Assembly: GCF_002863865.1 (NCBI RefSeq)
Contig: NZ_CP022684.1
Location: forward strand, 4,717,990 to 4,781,989
Length of the DNA: 64,000 nt
Source: Ketobacter alkanivorans
GTDB lineage: Bacteria > Pseudomonadota > Gammaproteobacteria > Pseudomonadales > Ketobacteraceae
Reading direction: 5' to 3'
This document shows, piece after piece, positions 7,903-16,658 of this stretch. Every line of letters begins with the position of its first letter. Positions within the stretch are counted from its first letter, which is position 1. The position numbers were made by a program, and so were the translations under genes. The notes under the pieces are model-generated. The model did not search any database, was not told where the DNA came from, and saw only the letters and a list, made by a program, of their open reading frames with translations.

Positions 7903-10740
7903 TTAGCTGTCTTTCTTTACTTCTGTCGCGGCGGCGGCTTTGGCTTTGGCGGCCTCTTGCTGCTGGCGACGGCGTATTTCCCGCGGATCGTTAGAAGCAC
8001 GCTGCCCGGGCTGTTCTGCTTCCTGTGGCTTGGGAGCAGGTTTGGCTGCTGCCGGAGCCGCTGGAGCACTTGGCTTTGCTGCTGCCGGAGTAGCTGCTGC
8101 CGGAGTAGCAGGTGCCGCCGGTTTTGGGGCTTCTACTTTGGCTTCAACCTTGGCAGGCGCAGCTGGCGCGGCAGCAGGTTTAGGCGCTTCGGCTTTTGGC
8201 TGTGGCGCTGACTGCTGGGGCTTGGTTTCTGCTTGCGCATTACCCTGCGGTTTACTGGGCTGAGGTTTTGGAGCCTCTTGTGGTTTAGGCGCTTCTGCAG
8301 CAGGTTTCGCAGCAGCCGGAGCGTCGGCTTTGGGTGCTGCCGGTTTCGGCTGCTGAGCTTTGTTTGCCTGGGCTTCTGCCGTTGGTTTGGCTTCAGCTGA
8401 TGCGCCATTGGCCGGTGGAGCTTTTGGCGTTTCGGCTTTAGCAGGAGCCGCTGGCTTGGAGTCAGTTGCGTCCGACTTGGTAGCCTCAGGTTTTGCTGCT
8501 TCAGCTTTCGGCGCTTGCGCAGGTTTGTCTGAGCCTTGGGCAGGCTTCGGGGCTACAGCGTCAGTTTGAGCATTACCAGACTCGGTTTGATTAGACTGCT
8601 GATCGCGCTCACCGGCTTGCGCTTTGCTCTGACGGCGACGGCGATTGTCATTGGAGCTGCGACGACGGCCGCGACGGGCGTTCCCCGACTCCTGGCCTTC
8701 CTCATTGCTACTGTTGCCGTCAGCAGGCTTTTGCTTGTTCTCGGCTGGCTGTCTGCTACGGTTGCCTTGCTGATCTTTCTTCTGGTTGCGGCCCCGTCCC
8801 TGCTTCTGATCGCGGTTCTGGTTTTGGTTTTCGTTGGCCGAATCCTTAGCGGCATCCTTATTTGCAGCTTCTTTATTATCGTCCTTTTCCGCGTTGGTAT
8901 TGTCGCGGCGGTTACGGCCACGCTGGTTGCGATTTTCACCGCCACGCTGGTTGCGGTTGCCACCACGCGGATTACGGTTTCCGCCACGCTGGTTGCGATT
9001 TGGCTGGTTACGTTTCTGTTCTACCTGTTTGGTTTCCTGCTCTTCATTGCTGCTGAACAGCTGGGCGAACCATGCGAACAGGCGAGCGAAAAAGCTTGGA
9101 TCTTTTTTCACTATGGGTGTTGGCGCAGGGGTGTTGGGCTGAATCATTTGCACCGCTGCTTCTTCCTGGCGGTGAATGGGGCTTTCACCCGGAGCCAACA
9201 GATCCTCTTCAAGCTCATCAGCGGCATCAATCAGGTCATAGCTGGCAATGCCTTCACCCTCTACCTGATCACTGCGGATACGGTTGACTTCATAATGTGG
9301 AGTTTCCAGATTCGGGCTGGGCAGAATCAATACACGTACTTTGTTGCGGCTTTCGATGGCCACAATATTGTCGCGCTTTTCATTCAGCAGGTAGGTCGCC
9401 ACATTAACAGGTACTTTAGCGTGGATTTCACCACTGTTCTCTTTCAGCGCTTCTTCTTCAATCAAGCGCATAATGTTCAGAGATAATGAGTGCAGGTCGC
9501 GAATGAAGCCTACGCCACTGCAGCGGGGGCAGATATGGCCACTGGTTTCACCTAACGAGGGTCGCAGGCGTTGACGGGATAGTTCCATCAGGCCAAAGCG
9601 GGAAATGCGGCCCACCTGAATACGGGCACGATCCACTTCCAGCGCATCACGCATGCGGTTTTCCACTTCGCGCTGGTTGCGGTTGGCGTTCATATCGATG
9701 AAATCCACTACGATCAGTCCACCGATATCACGCAGGCGCAGTTGGCGGGCGATCTCGTCAGCAGCTTCCAGGTTGGTCATCAGAGCAGTTTCTTCGATAT
9801 CTGCGCCTTTGGTGGCCTTGGAGGAGTTGATGTCGATGGACACCAGTGCTTCGGTAGGATCGATCACGATAGAGCCGCCGGAAGGCAATTTCACTTCGCG
9901 TTCGAAAGCGGTTTCGATTTGGGATTCGATCTGATAACGATTGAACAGGGGGATATTATCGGTATACAGCTTGATCTTGTTTTCGTACTGCGGCATTACC
10001 TGACGCACGAAAGTCAGAGCTTCTTCGTACACTTCCTTGGTGTCGATCAGCACTTCGCCGATGTCCTGGCGCAGATAATCACGCACCGCACGGATAATAA
10101 CGTTGCTTTCCTGATAGATCAGGAATGGGGCAGAGCGCTTTTCGGAGGCCTCACTGATGGAGGTCCACAGGGTCAGCAGGTAGTCCAGATCCCACTGCAG
10201 TTCTGCCACGCTGCGGCCGATACCGGCAGTGCGGATGATAACGCCCATATCCTGAGGGATATTCAGGCCGTTCATAACGTCCCGCAGAGCGGCTCGCTCA
10301 TCGCCATCGATGCGACGTGAAATGCCGCCGGCACGGGGGTTGTTAGGCATCAGTACCAGATAGCGTCCGGCCAGGCTGATGAAGGTGGACAGGGCTGCGC
10401 CCTTGTTGCCGCGCTCTTCTTTACCTACTTGCAGGATGACTTCCTGACCTTCCTTGATCACATCCTTGATGGTGAAGCGACCTTGGATGTCTTTGGGGTT
10501 TTTTACGAAATACTCGCGGGAGATTTCTTTCAGTGGCAGAAAACCGTGGCGTTCAGAGCCGAAATCAACAAACGCGGCCTCTAGACTGGGTTCTATGCGG
10601 GTGATTCGGCCCTTGTAGATGTTTGACTTTTTCTGTTCTCGGGTGCGGTGTTCAATGTCCAGATCATACAAACGTTGGCCATCGACCAGAGCAACACGTA
10701 GCTCTTCTGAGTGTGTTGCGTTAATGAGCATTCTTTTCAT
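7903..10740 (-). CDS. rne: Ribonuclease E
   Basis: A 945-residue endoribonuclease, the core of the RNA degradosome. I chose the ATG at 10740, giving [21 protein letters not shown], the family's usual start; an upstream ATG adds six residues. The N-terminal half carries the S1 domain (about residues 35-120), the catalytic region with VDFIDMN near residue 340, and the zinc-link CPRCSG near residue 400. The C-terminal part is low complexity: a hydrophobic stretch [16 protein letters not shown] near residue 550 (likely membrane anchor), an Arg/Gly/Asn-rich repeat (about 574-612) that should bind RNA, and about 300 residues rich in Ala, Pro and Lys. Transcription runs from a 928-base upstream gap. 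Confidence 0.97.
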   Translation of the reverse strand: MKRMLINATHSEELRVALVDGQRLYDLDIEHRTREQKKSNIYKGRITRIEPSLEAAFVDFGSERHGFLPLKEISREYFVKNPKDIQGRFTIKDVIKEGQEVILQVGKEERGNKGAALSTFISLAGRYLVLMPNNPRAGGISRRIDGDERAALRDVMNGLNIPQDMGVIIRTAGIGRSVAELQWDLDYLLTLWTSISEASEKRSAPFLIYQESNVIIRAVRDYLRQDIGEVLIDTKEVYEEALTFVRQVMPQYENKIKLYTDNIPLFNRYQIESQIETAFEREVKLPSGGSIVIDPTEALVSIDINSSKATKGADIEETALMTNLEAADEIARQLRLRDIGGLIVVDFIDMNANRNQREVENRMRDALEVDRARIQVGRISRFGLMELSRQRLRPSLGETSGHICPRCSGVGFIRDLHSLSLNIMRLIEEEALKENSGEIHAKVPVNVATYLLNEKRDNIVAIESRNKVRVLILPSPNLETPHYEVNRIRSDQVEGEGIASYDLIDAADELEEDLLAPGESPIHRQEEAAVQMIQPNTPAPTPIVKKDPSFFARLFAWFAQLFSSNEEQETKQVEQKRNQPNRNQRGGNRNPRGGNRNQRGGENRNQRGRNRRDNTNAEKDDNKEAANKDAAKDSANENQNQNRDQKQGRGRNQKKDQQGNRSRQPAENKQKPADGNSSNEEGQESGNARRGRRRSSNDNRRRRQSKAQAGERDQQSNQTESGNAQTDAVAPKPAQGSDKPAQAPKAEAAKPEATKSDATDSKPAAPAKAETPKAPPANGASAEAKPTAEAQANKAQQPKPAAPKADAPAAAKPAAEAPKPQEAPKPQPSKPQGNAQAETKPQQSAPQPKAEAPKPAAAPAAPAKVEAKVEAPKPAAPATPAAATPAAAKPSAPAAPAAAKPAPKPQEAEQPGQRASNDPREIRRRQQQEAAKAKAAAATEVKKDS

Positions 10741-11120
10741 GCAGGGTGTATCCAGCAATCTATGCGGATAACAGAAAGGAGGCGGATTACGGGCAGGGAA
10801 GCAGTATTAAACCGATCTGAGCAACGTCACTACAGACCAGCGGCCTGACCCATCATAATGGCAGGCAATTGTGATAACAGCATGTCTTGTTTGGCACCTG
10901 TTATCCCATACGCTGTATCCGGTATGAACTGCTATCGCTTTCAGTACCGGTTAATATGCTTCTTGCCGGGTCGAGCAGCTCGCACCGTTTGCGTTGGCTG
11001 TCACTTCCCTTATCAGGCCATGATGCTCCATTTTTGATTGCACTGTGTGATTCCGTCTGTGCAATGGACTAATTGAGCGTTTCGGATCAGGCCGGATAAA
11101 TAATTTCGTCTCTCTTGCTC

Positions 11121-11140
11121 TGTTAAACGCGTGTTTAACA
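11121..11140. promoter_or_regulatory. Palindromic operator candidate TGTTAAAC-N4-GTTTAACA
   Basis: Two perfect 8-base half sites separated by GCGT. The core AAAC-N4-GTTT resembles the PsrA-type fatty-acid regulator box of Pseudomonas, although the flanking bases differ (T/A rather than G/C). It lies about 380 bases upstream of the rne start and 530 upstream of rluC. The binding protein is unknown. Confidence 0.4.
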
Positions 11141-11502
11141 TTCACGCTGCGCTGTCCTCTATGGGGCAGGGCTAACGTACCTTTTTAGCATTTGTCTTAC
11201 ATTTGTTTGCGCTGTCCGGCACATAAAGGGGTGCTCTGTTGCACGAGAGCGTGCAGGTTCAGATGCATCCGTTGTGTCGGCGCTGGTGTCTTATTGGGGC
11301 CGGTAAAATAGGCACAGCAATAAAAGCAATCATCTTTTGCGGTCTCGGTCAGTTGGCTGGTTGAGCCTTTACTAAAACTGAGGCATCCGCTTGGGATAAC
11401 GTTGACCACGTTGTAATTCGCCCGCCGTAATAATTACGAGTCGGAACCATCGTGATCCTTCACCTGTTATGGCAACGCGGCAGGATAATTAGGTGATTGC
11501 AG

Positions 11503-11520
11503 GTATTCTAGGTAGAATAC
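11503..11520. promoter_or_regulatory. Palindrome GTATTCTA-GG-TAGAATAC upstream of rluC
   Basis: A perfect 8-base inverted repeat with a two-base centre, 149 bases before the rluC start. The spacer is too short for an RNA hairpin, so a dimeric DNA-binding protein is the more natural reading. The right arm contains TAGAAT, which could double as a -10 element, but no matching -35 was found. Confidence 0.4.
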
Positions 11521-11668
11521 TCAGCCCCCGGTCGTCTTGCCATTGTGTGGCTGGACTGTGCAAGGGGATGAACCTGGCTAGCCTTGCCCGTCGCTTTTAT
11601 AGGCACACAGCAATATAGCAGGAAATGTTAACCTCATCAAACAGATAGCATTAAGTCCTTGATTCCTC

Positions 11669-12616
11669 ATGAGCAGCAATGATAACCGCACTGCGGTGGC
11701 CATGGTCACTGTAACCGAAGACCAGCACGGCCAACGGCTCGACAACTTTCTGATGTCGCGCCTGAAAGGTGTACCAAAATCAGCCATTTATCGCATGATT
11801 CGTAAGGGCGAGGTGAGGGTAAACAAGGGCCGAATCAAGCCTGAGCATAAGCTCCAGGACGGTGATGTGGTGAGGGTGCCCCCCGCACATACCAAACCCG
11901 CTTCGGAAGAATCCCTGTTTGTGGGAGATAATCTGAAAAGTCAGCTGGAAGCCGCCATTTTGTACGAAGATGATGGTTTGATTGTGATTAACAAGCCCAG
12001 CGGGTTGGCCGTTCACGGTGGCAGCGGCGTCAGTCTTGGCGTGATTGAGGCCCTGCGGTTGATGCGTCCAAGTCAACGCTTTCTGGAGCTGGTTCACCGT
12101 CTGGACAGGGACACCTCTGGCTGCCTTATGGTGGCCAAAAAGCGTAGCGTTCTGAAAAAGCTGCATGAAGATCTGCGTGATGGCAACAACTTGCAGAAAA
12201 CATACATAGCCCTGCTTTGGGGGCGCTGGAATGGCCTTGAGCATCGCATCGAGGCCCCGCTACGGAAATTTCATCTGCCTTCCGGTGAAAGGGTGGTTCG
12301 GGTGTCTACCGACGGTAAGCAATCCTTGACGCTGTTTCGCCAGATGGAGCTTTACGATAATGCCACCCTGGTAGAGGCAAAGCCGATTACCGGGCGAACC
12401 CACCAGATCAGGGTGCATGCTCAGCATGCCGGTCATGCCATTGCCGGGGATGAAAAATACCTGCATCGGGAACAAGCCGCCTATTTTGTGGACAAAGGAC
12501 TCAAGCGGTTGTTCCTGCATGCCGCCAAGTTGGAGTTAGTAGACACTGAGGGGCAAAGGCGGGTGTTCGAGGCTCCATTACCAAAAGAGTTAAAAAACGT
12601 TCTCAGCAGGTTGTAG
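11669..12616 (+). CDS. rluC: Ribosomal large subunit pseudouridine synthase RluC
   Basis: A 315-residue RluA/RluC-family enzyme that converts uridines in 23S rRNA to pseudouridine (positions 955, 2504 and 2580 in E. coli RluC). An N-terminal S4 RNA-binding domain (about residues 18-80, RLDNFLMSRLKGVPKSAIYRM) precedes the catalytic domain with HRLDRDTSG near residue 140; its second aspartate is the catalytic residue. RluC rather than RluD is chosen because of its position beside rne, conserved in E. coli and Pseudomonas. The next gene starts four bases after the stop. Confidence 0.94.
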   Translation: MSSNDNRTAVAMVTVTEDQHGQRLDNFLMSRLKGVPKSAIYRMIRKGEVRVNKGRIKPEHKLQDGDVVRVPPAHTKPASEESLFVGDNLKSQLEAAILYEDDGLIVINKPSGLAVHGGSGVSLGVIEALRLMRPSQRFLELVHRLDRDTSGCLMVAKKRSVLKKLHEDLRDGNNLQKTYIALLWGRWNGLEHRIEAPLRKFHLPSGERVVRVSTDGKQSLTLFRQMELYDNATLVEAKPITGRTHQIRVHAQHAGHAIAGDEKYLHREQAAYFVDKGLKRLFLHAAKLELVDTEGQRRVFEAPLPKELKNVLSRL

Positions 12617-12620
12617 AAGT

Positions 12621-13277
12621 ATGTCTGAATATAAACTGATCGTATTCGATTGGGATGGAACCCTGATGAACTCGCTTTCCCGTATTGCAGCCTGCATGCA
12701 GGCTGCAGCAAGTGATGTTGGAATCGAGCCGGCCACTGACGAGCAAGTCCAGGATATTGTGGGTCTGGCCCTGGAGCTGGCGATTTTGCGCCTTCACCCG
12801 GTGTTGGATGGTACCCAAGTGCAGCTCATGCGGGAGCGATACTCCCATCATTATGTGGTGGCAGAATCCACCCCCAGCCCCTTTTATGAGGGCATACCCG
12901 GCATGTTGGGCAGCCTCAGTGAGCGCGGTGTGCTGATGAGTGTGGCAACCGGTAAAAGCCGTAAGGGTTTGTCTCGGGTCTTTAATGCTCATGGTGTTGG
13001 CGCGCTGTTCCACAGCTCCCGTTGCGCCGATGAGACCCGGTCTAAGCCAGAGCCGCACATGTTGTTGGAAATTCTGGATTTTCACGGTTTACAGCCCCAC
13101 GAGGCAGTGATGGTAGGCGATACCGAGTTTGATCTGGAGATGGCCAGTCGCGCCGGGGTGGACTCCGTTGGCGTTACCTGGGGTGCTCATGATATAAAGC
13201 GGCTCCAGCGCCATAATCCGAAAGTCTGTGTGGGCAGCGTTAACGACCTCTCCACCTGGTTGCACCAAGCAGTTTAA
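12621..13277 (+). CDS. HAD-family phosphatase (Gph/YrfG-like)
   Basis: A 218-residue HAD hydrolase. Motif I DWDGTLMNS is at residues 10-18, the threonine of motif II is in VATGKSRKG near residue 110, and motifs III/IV are KPEPHML and MVGDTEFDLEMA (about 140 and 165). The cap is the C1 alpha-helical type, so small phosphorylated metabolites such as phosphoglycolate or nucleotides are likely. It is packed between rluC and sppA in one operon, as in Pseudomonas. The exact substrate cannot be read from sequence. Confidence 0.88.
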   Translation: MSEYKLIVFDWDGTLMNSLSRIAACMQAAASDVGIEPATDEQVQDIVGLALELAILRLHPVLDGTQVQLMRERYSHHYVVAESTPSPFYEGIPGMLGSLSERGVLMSVATGKSRKGLSRVFNAHGVGALFHSSRCADETRSKPEPHMLLEILDFHGLQPHEAVMVGDTEFDLEMASRAGVDSVGVTWGAHDIKRLQRHNPKVCVGSVNDLSTWLHQAV

Positions 13278-13296
13278 GTGTTAAGGAAAGTACTCA

Positions 13297-14310
13297 ATGA
13301 GCGAGAATCAGAATACCAATAACGGAAACTACCAGCGCAGTGGTAATGATCGCGGGCGTTTTAATCGGCCGCGCTCGAACAAAGAGTGGAAGTTGATCGA
13401 GAAGATGGTGACGTCTTCTCAGGATGAGCATCGTAAAGCCCGTCGCTGGGGGATTTTCTTTAAATCACTCACCTTTGTTTATTTGTTTGTGATGCTGATG
13501 GTGTTCAGCCCCGGCATGTGGGGTTCATCCGGTGTCAGCGCAAATAAACCGCATACTGCCCTGGTGGATTTGAAAGGGGCGATTATGGATGATTCAGAAG
13601 CCAGTGCGGATAGGCTGGTGTCGGGCTTGCGTGAAGCCTTCGAGGCGGAGCACTCCAAAGGTATTATCATTCGGGTGAACAGCCCCGGTGGCAGCCCGGT
13701 ACAGTCCGGTTTGGTGTATCGGGAAGTGCAGCGATTGAAACAACAGTACCCAGAAAAGAAAGTGTATGCGGTGATTACCGATATTGGCGCGTCTGGTGCC
13801 TATTACATTTCTGCCTCTGCTGATGAAATATACGCCGATCCTGCCAGCCTTGTGGGCTCCATTGGTGTGGTCAGCGATGGTTTTGGGTTTGTGGGGGTCA
13901 TGGATAAAGTTGGGGTAGAGCGCAGGGTTTACACATCAGGCACCAATAAGGCAATGCTCGACCCGTTCTCGCCAGAGGATCCTAAGCAGAAAGAGTTTTT
14001 TGCTTCCATTCTGACGGACGTGCATCAGCAGTTCATTGATGCAGTCAAAGAAGGCCGTGGCGATCGTATCAAGGATGACGAAATCGTGTTCTCCGGTTTG
14101 TTCTGGTCCGGGCGACAGGCTTTGGAATTGGGTTTGGTGGATGGTCTTGCCAGTCCTGGCCAAGTAGCTCGTGAAATTGTCGGTGAAGAAGATATCGTTG
14201 ATTACACCCCCCGTGTTAGTCCGTTTGACGCGTTTACAGGGCGCTTGGGTGTAGCGATGGCAGACCATGTTATGGCTTCATTGGGTATTGGTACCATCAC
14301 GCTTAAGTAG
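13297..14310 (+). CDS. sppA: S49 signal peptide peptidase SppA (short form)
   Basis: A 337-residue inner-membrane protease of family S49 that degrades cleaved signal peptides. A basic, asparagine-rich N-terminus is followed by one membrane helix (about residues 56-76) and a single S49 domain. ITDIGASGAYYISASADEI near residue 160 carries the nucleophilic serine (ASGAYY), and SLVGSIGVVS follows near residue 190. It is the short single-domain form, which works as an oligomer, not the double-domain E. coli SppA. A strong terminator lies just downstream. Confidence 0.92.
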   Translation: MSENQNTNNGNYQRSGNDRGRFNRPRSNKEWKLIEKMVTSSQDEHRKARRWGIFFKSLTFVYLFVMLMVFSPGMWGSSGVSANKPHTALVDLKGAIMDDSEASADRLVSGLREAFEAEHSKGIIIRVNSPGGSPVQSGLVYREVQRLKQQYPEKKVYAVITDIGASGAYYISASADEIYADPASLVGSIGVVSDGFGFVGVMDKVGVERRVYTSGTNKAMLDPFSPEDPKQKEFFASILTDVHQQFIDAVKEGRGDRIKDDEIVFSGLFWSGRQALELGLVDGLASPGQVAREIVGEEDIVDYTPRVSPFDAFTGRLGVAMADHVMASLGIGTITLK

Positions 14311-14322
14311 AGTCTTGCTCCA

Positions 14323-14371
14323 CCAATAAAAAAGCGGAGCCGCTATTCAGGCAGCTCCGCTTTTTTATTGG
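14323..14371. terminator. Bidirectional intrinsic terminator
   Basis: A perfect 18-base stem (14323-14340 with 14354-14371) closed by a 13-base loop. The stem has a GC core GCGGAGC flanked by an A-run on one side and a T-run on the other, so it works in both directions. It separates sppA (plus) from the tetR gene (minus). Confidence 0.93.
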
Positions 14372-14380
14372 AAATAATAA

Positions 14381-15019
14381 TCAGTTTATATTCAGTAACC
14401 GATTGATGATAGTGTCTACCGTCGACTGCATGGAATGGTATTCAACGTAAACGTTGCCTTCCTCGTCATTGCGGGTGGGGAGCCAACTTAATCGAATCAG
14501 CATGAAACCATGCACGCTCGCGGTAAAGTCAGCGGCACCGATTTTGTTTTCCGCGCCGCAGCATCGATCAATCAAGCTCTGCACTCGGTTGTGCATATCA
14601 TTTATTTCAGAAGGCAGGCTGAAATTTTGATTGACTGCCGCACGATGATTCAACGGATCGTATCCCAGCGGTACGGACTGATCACGTAGCATCAGGCGGA
14701 AGTAGGCAGGACGATCGCCAAGAAATATAAGCATCTCTTGAGCGCCGCGTTTTAACGTTTCAATGGGGGCTTCGCCAGGCTTGGCGACATAGAGTTGCGT
14801 AATGCCCTTACTGATGCGGCTGCCCATTGCGGCAAGGATGTCTTCTCTGCCGCTGAAGTGCGCATACACAGACGGCAGCTTAATGCCAATCTTGTCCGCA
14901 ACGTCCTGCAGTTTTAAATGTTCAATACCATGCAACGCAGCCAATGCTTCGGCTTCGTCGATTATTTTCTCTTTGGTATTTCTACGTCTTGGTTTGTTAA
15001 TCTGAATATCATCGGCCAT
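14381..15019 (-). CDS. TetR/AcrR-family transcriptional regulator
   Basis: A 212-residue regulator. The start is taken at the ATG at 15019 (MADDIQINKPRRRNTKEK), which has GAGGCGA seven bases upstream; a longer reading to 15076 exists. The helix-turn-helix is near residues 25-60 (LKLQDVADKIGIKLPSVYAHF). The C-terminal ligand domain has no family I can name. It lies downstream of maf on the same strand, with 113 bases between. Its target and effector are unknown. Confidence 0.88.
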   Translation of the reverse strand: MADDIQINKPRRRNTKEKIIDEAEALAALHGIEHLKLQDVADKIGIKLPSVYAHFSGREDILAAMGSRISKGITQLYVAKPGEAPIETLKRGAQEMLIFLGDRPAYFRLMLRDQSVPLGYDPLNHRAAVNQNFSLPSEINDMHNRVQSLIDRCCGAENKIGAADFTASVHGFMLIRLSWLPTRNDEEGNVYVEYHSMQSTVDTIINRLLNIN

Positions 15020-15132
15020 CGGTTTTTCGCCTCGTAACACCGGGTGCGCGACAAGCGCTCGCACACGCCGTAGCACCTAACTATATAAGTGTAGACGCCC
15101 GATGAAATTTGTTCAGAAATTGGCAAAAAAAA

Positions 15133-15711
15133 TTACGGAATTTGTATACCTAAATTTCTGAACATTTCAGCTAATTTTATTAGGGGTAAGCCAATCAATG
15201 CGTTAGGGTCGTTACCCTCCAATTTTTGGAACAAGGTAATGCCCAGTCCTTCTGATTTAAAACTGCCTGCGCAGTTAAAAGGCGTCTCTTTTTCCAGATA
15301 TCGTGTGATTTCGCCATCATTCAGATCGCGAAAATGCACGTGAAACGGTTCAACCACTAACTGGTTTTGGCCAGTCTTCGCATCATAAAGACAAAGGCTG
15401 GTTAAAAACGTGACGGTGTTTCCGCTACTGGATTTGAGTTGGGTAAATGCGTTCTCAAAATTGCCCGGTTTACCGTTGATGTTGCCCTGCAAAACGGAGA
15501 CTTGGTCGCTGGCAATAATCAGCGCCTCGGGGAACTGCTGTGCGACCGCTGCGGCCTTTTTCAGGGCTAGCCTTTGCACCAGATCAGTTGGGGATTCGTC
15601 GGCAAGGGGGGTTTCGTCGATATCCGGGGAGCAGGTGGTGAAGTCCGGTATCAGTTTTTGCAGCAGCTCTTTGCGAAAAGGGGAGCTGGAACCCAAAACG
15701 ATCTGTTGCAC
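15133..15711 (-). CDS. maf: Maf-family nucleotide pyrophosphatase
   Basis: A 192-residue house-cleaning nucleotide pyrophosphatase that hydrolyses non-canonical or modified nucleoside triphosphates. I chose the GTG at 15711: GGAG lies six bases upstream and it gives MQQIVLGSSSPFRKELL, the normal Maf start; a TTG at 15741 would add ten residues. The motif SSSPFRKELL and the catalytic segment ALIIASDQV near residue 70 are visible. It corresponds to the YceF type by its position next to yceD-rpmF. It is divergent from yceD. Confidence 0.92.
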   Translation of the reverse strand: MQQIVLGSSSPFRKELLQKLIPDFTTCSPDIDETPLADESPTDLVQRLALKKAAAVAQQFPEALIIASDQVSVLQGNINGKPGNFENAFTQLKSSSGNTVTFLTSLCLYDAKTGQNQLVVEPFHVHFRDLNDGEITRYLEKETPFNCAGSFKSEGLGITLFQKLEGNDPNALIGLPLIKLAEMFRNLGIQIP

Positions 15712-15865
15712 TGGACACTCCGAAAGCTGGCAATAAATCAAAGGTTTAGTGATGTTGCGGGCTCCGAACCAGAGAAGCTTAGGCTTGAATGGGCCGAAAC
15801 CGAAGGGCGGCCATCATCGCATAGGGAAAATGCTTGATCCAGTTGAAAAAAGCCTGTTAAAGCCT

Positions 15866-15894
15866 TTGACAGAGTGACACCTTGACCCTAGAAT
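15866..15894 (+). promoter_or_regulatory. Strong sigma-70 promoter of the yceD-rpmF operon
   Basis: A TTGACA -35 box (15866-15871), a 17-base spacer and a TAGAAT -10 box (15889-15894). The expected start of transcription is about base 15901, only about three bases before the yceD ATG at 15904, so the message would be almost leaderless. Confidence 0.75.
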
Positions 15895-15903
15895 TGCGCG
15901 CTT

Positions 15904-16434
15904 ATGTTTGAGCACCCACTGCCTATAACCATTAAACCAGTCAAACTTGCGCGTCAGGAAGGCAAGCTTACTGGCTTTATGCCGTTAAAGCAGCTTACCA
16001 CCCTGGCTGCTGACTGCGTGTCGGACGAAGGCCGAGTTGAAGCTGATCTGGCATTACGAATGGAGCGGGCACGGCCTGAGATTCATGGTAAGGCCAGCGC
16101 TTCCGTAAAACTGGTCTGTCAGCGTTGTCTGGAGCCGGTGGATGTAAAGGTCGATGTCAGTATTGATCTGGGGTTTGTTCAAACCGAAGAGCAGATCAGC
16201 GAGCTGCCTGGAAGCCTCGAGCCGTTTATGCTTGAGGAAGAGGAAATTACGCTGGCCAGCTTGCTTGAGCAAGAGTTAATACTGGCGTTGCCCATAGTGG
16301 CCTATCATGATGCTTGCGAACCATTTCCTTACGCGGGCAAAGAAGAGGCAGAAGCAGCGGCAGTGGAAGAAAAACCCAACCCTTTTGCTGTTCTTGAGCA
16401 GTTGAAGGGTAGTTTGAAGAAATCCGATAAATAG
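15904..16434 (+). CDS. yceD: YceD/DUF177 protein (23S rRNA accumulation protein)
   Basis: A 176-residue protein of the DUF177/YceD family, known to be needed for normal 23S rRNA levels in E. coli and maize plastids. The conserved VCQRCLEPVDV motif is near residue 77. A low-complexity Glu/Ala segment precedes the C-terminus. The ATG is the only sensible start and lies right behind a strong promoter without a ribosome site, so translation may start from a leaderless message. rpmF follows after 27 bases, the standard partner. Confidence 0.9.
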   Translation: MFEHPLPITIKPVKLARQEGKLTGFMPLKQLTTLAADCVSDEGRVEADLALRMERARPEIHGKASASVKLVCQRCLEPVDVKVDVSIDLGFVQTEEQISELPGSLEPFMLEEEEITLASLLEQELILALPIVAYHDACEPFPYAGKEEAEAAAVEEKPNPFAVLEQLKGSLKKSDK

Positions 16435-16461
16435 AGTTGTAACGTAAGTCAGGAGCATACA

Positions 16462-16644
16462 ATGGCAGTTCAGCAGAACCGTAAAACCCGATCCAAGCGT
16501 GGCATGCGCCGTTCTCACGACAGCCTGCCCGGTAGCACTCTGTCTGAAGACGTAACCACCGGCGAGACCCATCGTCGTCACCACGTAACTCCAGATGGTT
16601 TCTACCGTGGTCGTCAGGTTATCGCTAGTAAAGACGAAGAGTAA
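16462..16644 (+). CDS. rpmF: 50S ribosomal protein L32
   Basis: A 60-residue basic ribosomal protein with the usual [20 protein letters not shown] start. It belongs to the zinc-free form typical of gammaproteobacteria: no Cys pairs are present. AGGAG lies seven bases before the ATG. It is placed between yceD and plsX, the conserved yceD-rpmF-plsX-fab arrangement that ties ribosome and lipid synthesis. Confidence 0.98.
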   Translation: MAVQQNRKTRSKRGMRRSHDSLPGSTLSEDVTTGETHRRHHVTPDGFYRGRQVIASKDEE

Positions 16645-16658
16645 GCCAAGCCGTCAGC

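Larger units (their letters stand above)
10741..11668. other. 928-base gap between divergent rne and rluC
   Basis: No convincing gene lies here; small open frames have no ribosome site or family-like sequence. The rne side probably encodes a long 5' untranslated region, as known for E. coli rne, whose leader controls RNase E autoregulation. Two palindromes are visible, listed separately at 11121-11140 and 11503-11520. I did not find a persuasive sigma-70 promoter for rne by eye. Confidence 0.6.

Noticed and set aside
8536-9486. 316-residue hydrophobic frame antisense to rne
   Set aside because: It mirrors the Arg/Ala/Pro-rich C-terminal part of RNase E; the codon bias of that region opens the opposite strand, and no ribosome site or family is visible.
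10887-11409. Small frames in the rne-rluC gap
   Set aside because: Short, without ribosome sites, mutually overlapping on both strands and unlike known proteins.
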